A stretch of 8,443 nt of DNA, taken from NCBI GenBank assembly GCA_019242065.1, contig JAFAWJ010000915.1:1-8443 (forward strand). Direction: 5' to 3'. The notes under the pieces are model-generated. The model was not told the origin of the DNA. It saw only the letters and a list, made by a program, of their open reading frames with translations, and did no database searches. The stretch comes from Chloroflexota bacterium (GTDB taxonomy: Bacteria; Chloroflexota; UBA6077; CF-72). Below are positions 5,219-8,443 of the stretch, one piece after another (the first letter of the stretch is position 1; every line of letters starts with the position of its first letter). Both the position numbers and the translations under genes were made by a program.

Positions 5219-6658
5219 TCAGTCAGGCGCCACGCACTCGAAGTTGGCGGCGTCGTCCATGCTGCCGTTGCCTGTCCAGTGCGCGATCCTCGGGTAGGCA
5301 CACAGCGGTCGCGTGCGCACCACCTGATCGTCCACTACCCGCGAAGCGACGATATGCTCCGGCGCGACACCGCGTTCCACCCAGTCGACCAGCGGAGTAA
5401 GGGCATCGAACTGGTCCGCGCCGGTGCCTCCGCGACAGTGGCCAACGCCGGGCAGCATGAAGAGCCGCGCGAATTCCTCGACGGCGGCGGGTCCGCCGAG
5501 CGTCTGCACGACATGTTCGTAATAGCGGAGCGTACCTCCCGGTGGAATGCCAAAGTCACTCCAGCCATGGAAGAGGATGAGCTTGCCACCCCGCGCTTTG
5601 AATGGACCGAGGTCCGGGTCGAGCGCGTCCATGACGTCGCGCAGTTTGGCAATGGCCCGTTCGAGGTCCGCGTCATAGTTGAATGTCCGCCAGTCCCAGT
5701 CCGGCTCTTCGAACACCATCTGACCGTAGATCAACGGCCCGATGGGAAATGGTTTGGGCCCACCGGCCACCGGTCCCCACTGTGTTTCACCACCGGGCAT
5801 CAAGCCCGGGTGGACCGAATCGCCCGCGGCATTGACCGGCCCACCGTACAGGGCGCGCAGCGTCGCCACCTGGCGTTCGCTCAGGTTCGCGGCCGCCTGC
5901 ACCGCGGCGTAGTCGATCACCACCCGACGGGGGTCCTCGATCACCCCATCCGCCGCCCCGTCCTGGGCATCCCAGTTGTCCAGGACCCAGCGATTGATCG
6001 CCGCGTATTGCTCCGCCGAGATGTGATCTTCGGGATCGACCAGCGCGTGCTGTGCCGCCCAGACCTGGCTGGCATGAAAGACCGAGATGTTGATGGCCGG
6101 CGCACCCGCCAGGATCCCGTCGTAGTCAGACGGATACCGCTGCGCCTCCATGAGCCCCTGGCGTCCGCCGGTAGAGCATCCGTTCCAGTACGCGTGATGC
6201 GCCGGCCGGCCGTAAAACGCCTCGATCACAGCTCTCGCTTTGAGCGTCATCTGGTGCACCGCGCGATGACCGTAGTCCTCCACCAGGTCCGGTCGACCAA
6301 TCGACCACAGGGCGTCGCTACTGCCGACGTGCCCCGTATCGGTCGACGCCGCGGCGTAGCCGTCGGCCACCGCGCGCGCCAGCGCAGGGTAGGAGATGAG
6401 CCCCGCCAGCCCGCCACCCCCAACGCCTTGAAAACGGCCATTCCAGCCATCGACGGGCAGCCACACCTCGACGTTGACCTGCGGCGCGACCACCAGTTTG
6501 ACGCGACAGTGTTCGGGCAAGTCGATCACCACTGGCTCGGCCACACCCGGGGGGACGGTGGTGTACGGGCCGGCCGGCACGATCTCGGCAGCTTCGACGG
6601 TTGTCTCGGGCAGCGACAGCGCTCTGATGCTCGCGCACCGTTCGACAGACAACTCCAT
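5219..6658 (-). CDS. Tannase/feruloyl esterase family protein without signal peptide
   Basis: From ATG 6658 this is 479 residues, normal for the core tannase/feruloyl-esterase fold. The family hydrolyses gallate, ferulate or related hydroxycinnamate and phthalate-type esters. The CS-D-HC motif is visible: Cys161-Ser162 in N-G-C-S-T-G-G (nucleophile Ser162), Asp368 in H-G-W-S-D-F-G, and His407-Cys408 in G-V-G-H-C-R-G-G, with the neighbouring cysteines expected to pair. The D-x-x-D-G-x-x-D-G-V-I-E-D-P-R-R calcium-loop signature is present at about 230-245. Unlike most characterised members, no signal peptide precedes the domain, which begins at once with C-A-S-I-R-A-L. Cysteines usually found around the calcium loop are replaced (Trp229, Val246). 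The open frame runs on to 6820, but that part overlaps the opposite-strand gene and is Arg/Pro-rich shadow sequence. The exact ester is unknown. Confidence 0.92.
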   Translation of the reverse strand: MELSVERCASIRALSLPETTVEAAEIVPAGPYTTVPPGVAEPVVIDLPEHCRVKLVVAPQVNVEVWLPVDGWNGRFQGVGGGGLAGLISYPALARAVADGYAAASTDTGHVGSSDALWSIGRPDLVEDYGHRAVHQMTLKARAVIEAFYGRPAHHAYWNGCSTGGRQGLMEAQRYPSDYDGILAGAPAINISVFHASQVWAAQHALVDPEDHISAEQYAAINRWVLDNWDAQDGAADGVIEDPRRVVIDYAAVQAAANLSERQVATLRALYGGPVNAAGDSVHPGLMPGGETQWGPVAGGPKPFPIGPLIYGQMVFEEPDWDWRTFNYDADLERAIAKLRDVMDALDPDLGPFKARGGKLILFHGWSDFGIPPGGTLRYYEHVVQTLGGPAAVEEFARLFMLPGVGHCRGGTGADQFDALTPLVDWVERGVAPEHIVASRVVDDQVVRTRPLCAYPRIAHWTGNGSMDDAANFECVAPD

Positions 6659-6667
6659 ACGGCGATG

Positions 6668-6673
6668 ATGGTA
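6668..6673 (-). promoter_or_regulatory. Candidate -10 box (TACCAT) for the tannase-family gene
   Basis: On the minus strand TACCAT fits TAnnnT and ends 9 bases before ATG 6658, with no Shine-Dalgarno between. This would give a leaderless or nearly leaderless mRNA. There is no clear -35 box. It lies within the 40-bp divergent gap shared with the propeller gene. Confidence 0.25.
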
Positions 6674-6685
6674 CCGTGGGGCCGT

Positions 6686-6691
6686 AGGAGG
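6686..6691 (+). promoter_or_regulatory. Consensus ribosome binding site of the propeller gene
   Basis: AGGAGG lies 7 bases before ATG 6699. It sets the start of the propeller gene with high certainty. It also argues against the longer tannase-family frame, which would run through it on the opposite strand. Confidence 0.85.
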
Positions 6692-6698
6692 TCTGCTG

Positions 6699-7670
6699 AT
6701 GCGAACGCTGGTTGGCACGGTCGGACAGAGCGTCCTGGGCACTGATGACGGTGAGCGGTGGGAGCGCAGCGGACCCGCCGCGGGCTTCCATTCCGACGCG
6801 ATCGTACGCACGCTCGTCAATCGACCCGAATCCCCTCACGTCATCTGGGCAGGCACCGACCAGGGCGTGCTGCGCAGCCAGGACGGCGGCCGGCGCTGGC
6901 AACGGCTCGAAGGTGCACTCGAGGGCCAGCAGGTGTGGCGCATCGCGTTCCACCCCAGCGATGACAAGGTCGTCTTCGTCGGCACCGGCACGCCATCCCG
7001 CGCGACGGTCTTCCGCAGTGAGGACGCGGGCACGTCCTGGAAGGCCTTACCGGTCGAGATCGCGACGGAGTGCGCCGCGGTTGGCGTACCGCGCGTCACG
7101 GATATTGCCATCGATCCCAACGCTCCCCAGAACCTGTGGGCCAGTATCGAGGTCGACGGCATGCGCCGCAGCACGGACGGCGGCGAGACCTGGCAACGTG
7201 TCGACGGCGGCATCACCAATCCCGACGGCCACGCCGCGGCGGTGACTGCCGGTCCACCCAAGTCGGTGTTTCTGACCGTCAACAACGAGATCTTCATCAG
7301 CCGCGACGACGGTCAGAACTGGCAGCCAGTGGGCGTCAAACAGCACTTTCCGCACACCCATATCCGCGACGTGGTGTTCGACGCCGTCGATCCCTGTACC
7401 GCGTGGGCGGCCATCGGCGATGCCACACCCGGCACGACCGGCGCGTTGATGCGCACCACCGACGCCGGTCGCACCTGGCACGCCGCCGAACTCGACCGGC
7501 CGCCCAATTCCGCGATGTGGGTGGTCCGCGCCCAGCCTGACCAACCGAGGCGCGTGCTGGCTGCCAGCCGTTACGGCTACCTGTACGAAAGCCAGGACGG
7601 CGGCGCGACCTTCACGAAGCAGCGCCGCGAATTCAGCGAGGTCTCCTCTATCGTCTGGGTTCCGGACTGA
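6699..7670 (+). CDS. Seven Asp-box (BNR) beta-propeller protein, sialidase/VPS10-like fold
   Basis: This 323-residue protein is built of Asp-box repeats (S/T-x-D-x-G-x-x-W). Boxes end at residues 21, 67, 114, 165, 208, 260 and 305, spaced 43-52 residues apart, so seven repeats fill the chain and suggest a seven-bladed propeller. The first has Gly14 at the Ser/Thr position, and the last ends in Phe rather than Trp. Such proteins are often labelled 'glycosyl hydrolase' or 'exo-alpha-sialidase'. However, the sialidase R-I-P motif is not visible, so an enzymatic role is not supported; a scaffold or binding role is likelier. There is no signal peptide or membrane segment, so it should be cytoplasmic. 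The consensus AGGAGG fixes the start. The TGA stop overlaps the ATG of the MetE-like gene by one base, so the two are translationally coupled and may act together. Confidence 0.9.
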   Translation: MRTLVGTVGQSVLGTDDGERWERSGPAAGFHSDAIVRTLVNRPESPHVIWAGTDQGVLRSQDGGRRWQRLEGALEGQQVWRIAFHPSDDKVVFVGTGTPSRATVFRSEDAGTSWKALPVEIATECAAVGVPRVTDIAIDPNAPQNLWASIEVDGMRRSTDGGETWQRVDGGITNPDGHAAAVTAGPPKSVFLTVNNEIFISRDDGQNWQPVGVKQHFPHTHIRDVVFDAVDPCTAWAAIGDATPGTTGALMRTTDAGRTWHAAELDRPPNSAMWVVRAQPDQPRRVLAASRYGYLYESQDGGATFTKQRREFSEVSSIVWVPD

Positions 7671-8443
7671 TGAAGCGCAGCACCGACCGTATCCTGACGA
7701 CACATACCGGCAGCCTGCCCCGACCGGAAGACGTGCTGTCGATCGTCGAGGGCCACGATCAGCAGGAGCTGCGCGACAACGCTGCATTGGAGCAGCGCGT
7801 CAAAGATGCCGTCCGCGAGGTCGTCCGCCAGCAGGCGGACACCCACGTGGACGTGGTCAACGACGGCGAGGTCAGCAAGGTCGGCTACTCCACCTACGTC
7901 ACGGAGCGACTGACGGGATTCGAAGGCGATAGCCGTCCCCAACGACCGCAAGTGGAAGCCGCGGATTTTCCAGAGTTCTATCAGCAGCGTGTGCCGGGCG
8001 GTGGGATGATCAAACGACCGGTGTGTACCGGTCCCATTACCTGGCGCGGTGACGCGCTGGTCAAACGTGATATCGACAATTTGAAGGCGGCGCTCCAGGG
8101 CGTGCACGTCGAAGACCAGTTCATGACCGCCGCCTCGCCTGGCGTCGTCTGGAATTTCCTGGAAAACGACTACTACAAGGACGACGAAGCGTATGTCATG
8201 GCCGTCGCCGACGCGATGCAGCACGAGTACCGCGCGATCGTGGACGCCGGCTTCGTCCTCCAGTTGGATGCGCCTGACCTGGCCATGGGCTGGAACCGGT
8301 ACGTCTTCGCCGACAAGAGCATCGACGACTTTCGGTCGGTTGCCCAGATGCACGTGGAGGCGATGAACCACGCCCTGCAGAACATCCCGTCGGACCGCGT
8401 GCGACTGCACCTGTGCTGGGGCAACTTCGAAGGTCCACATATC
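7670..8443 (+). CDS. MetE-like (cobalamin-independent methionine synthase II family) methyltransferase, cut by window end
   Basis: The first 258 residues are present with no stop, so the gene continues past the window. The N-terminus reads L-T-T-H-T-G-S-L-P-R-P (9-19), the opening strand and loop typical of stand-alone MetE/UROD-superfamily (beta/alpha)8 methyltransferases. Other family blocks are N-D-G-E (64-67), C-T-G-P-I-T-W (119-125), L-Q-L-D-A-P-D-L-A (197-205) and L-H-L-C-W-G-N (246-252). In the last, His247 and Cys249 are the expected first zinc ligands; the later ligands lie outside the window. Family members activate a thiol with zinc and transfer a methyl or alkyl group; they include methionine synthases and epoxyalkane:coenzyme M transferase. 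The true substrate is unknown here, and there is no MetE N-terminal half. ATG 7670 overlaps the preceding TGA (TGATG). Confidence 0.9.
   Translation, partial: MKRSTDRILTTHTGSLPRPEDVLSIVEGHDQQELRDNAALEQRVKDAVREVVRQQADTHVDVVNDGEVSKVGYSTYVTERLTGFEGDSRPQRPQVEAADFPEFYQQRVPGGGMIKRPVCTGPITWRGDALVKRDIDNLKAALQGVHVEDQFMTAASPGVVWNFLENDYYKDDEAYVMAVADAMQHEYRAIVDAGFVLQLDAPDLAMGWNRYVFADKSIDDFRSVAQMHVEAMNHALQNIPSDRVRLHLCWGNFEGPHI

Noticed and set aside
5790..5813. Strong inverted repeat (CCACC-GGGC / GCCC-G-GGTGG with a 5-base loop)
   Set aside because: It lies inside the tannase-family coding region, encodes ordinary residues around H-P-G-L-M-P-G-G, and has no T-run, so it is not called a terminator or regulatory hairpin.
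5279..6745. A 488-codon open frame on the plus strand opposite the tannase-family gene
   Set aside because: It is a shadow frame caused by GC-rich codon bias. The translation is rich in Arg, His, Val and Pro without any recognisable domain, while the minus-strand frame has a complete catalytic motif set.
6659..6820. N-terminal extension of the tannase-family protein to a start at 6820
   Set aside because: The added 54 residues are Arg/Pro/Ser-rich with no domain, run across the consensus ribosome site of the divergent gene and overlap its coding region. The conserved domain begins right after ATG 6658.
6699..7670. Calling the Asp-box protein a sialidase
   Set aside because: Asp boxes are structural. 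The R-I-P motif that marks true sialidases is not visible, and there is no export signal.
1..8443. CRISPR arrays, tRNA/rRNA genes, transposase or integrase genes, toxin-antitoxin or phage genes
   Set aside because: No regularly spaced repeats, no recognisable RNA gene and no mobile-element protein motifs were seen on either strand.

Overview
This is a GC-rich, gene-dense stretch of a bacterial chromosome. It holds seven complete protein genes and the 5' part of an eighth. I see no rRNA, tRNA, CRISPR array, insertion sequence, phage gene or plasmid gene. The gene families point to a free-living soil-type bacterium that uses plant-derived or organic-matter substrates. A membrane-anchored YceI protein of the 'S-x-A-T-F-x-I-x-E' type, a short Asp-box propeller protein and a stand-alone MetE-like zinc methyltransferase are a combination I associate with Chloroflexota, or less surely Actinomycetota. 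That placement is inference from gene content only.

Layout. (1) 1-230 is a non-coding leader with a TATAGT -10-like box and short GTAAC repeats. (2) 231-2128 (+) is a two-gene unit: a secreted glycoside hydrolase of the (beta/alpha)8 NEP type, followed with a TGATG overlap by an EstC/methylesterase-like alpha/beta hydrolase. (3) 2207-3915 (-) carries a YceI-family membrane-anchored protein and then an SMP-30/gluconolactonase-like lactonase. This unit converges on unit 2. (4) 3977-5212 (+) is an MFS_3-type drug/siderophore-like exporter, divergent from YceI and possibly translated from a leaderless mRNA. (5) 5219-6658 (-) is a tannase/feruloyl-esterase family protein that converges on the exporter with a 6-bp gap. 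(6) 6699 to the window end (+) is a seven-Asp-box beta-propeller protein followed with another TGATG overlap by the start of a MetE-like methyltransferase, cut by the window edge.

How the genes may work together. Four of the eight genes are hydrolases: a glycosidase, a carboxylesterase-like protein, a lactonase and a tannase/feruloyl esterase. This fits scavenging of sugar and phenolic-ester material, but strand organisation splits them into at least four transcription units, so a single pathway is not demonstrated. I found no convincing sign of a new defence, mobile or biosynthetic system. The best items for a second look are the altered active site of the alpha/beta hydrolase, the tannase lacking a signal peptide and several expected cysteines, the overlapping divergent ATG codons at 3976-3979 with a leaderless-type promoter and CTGAG repeats, and the propeller-methyltransferase pair.
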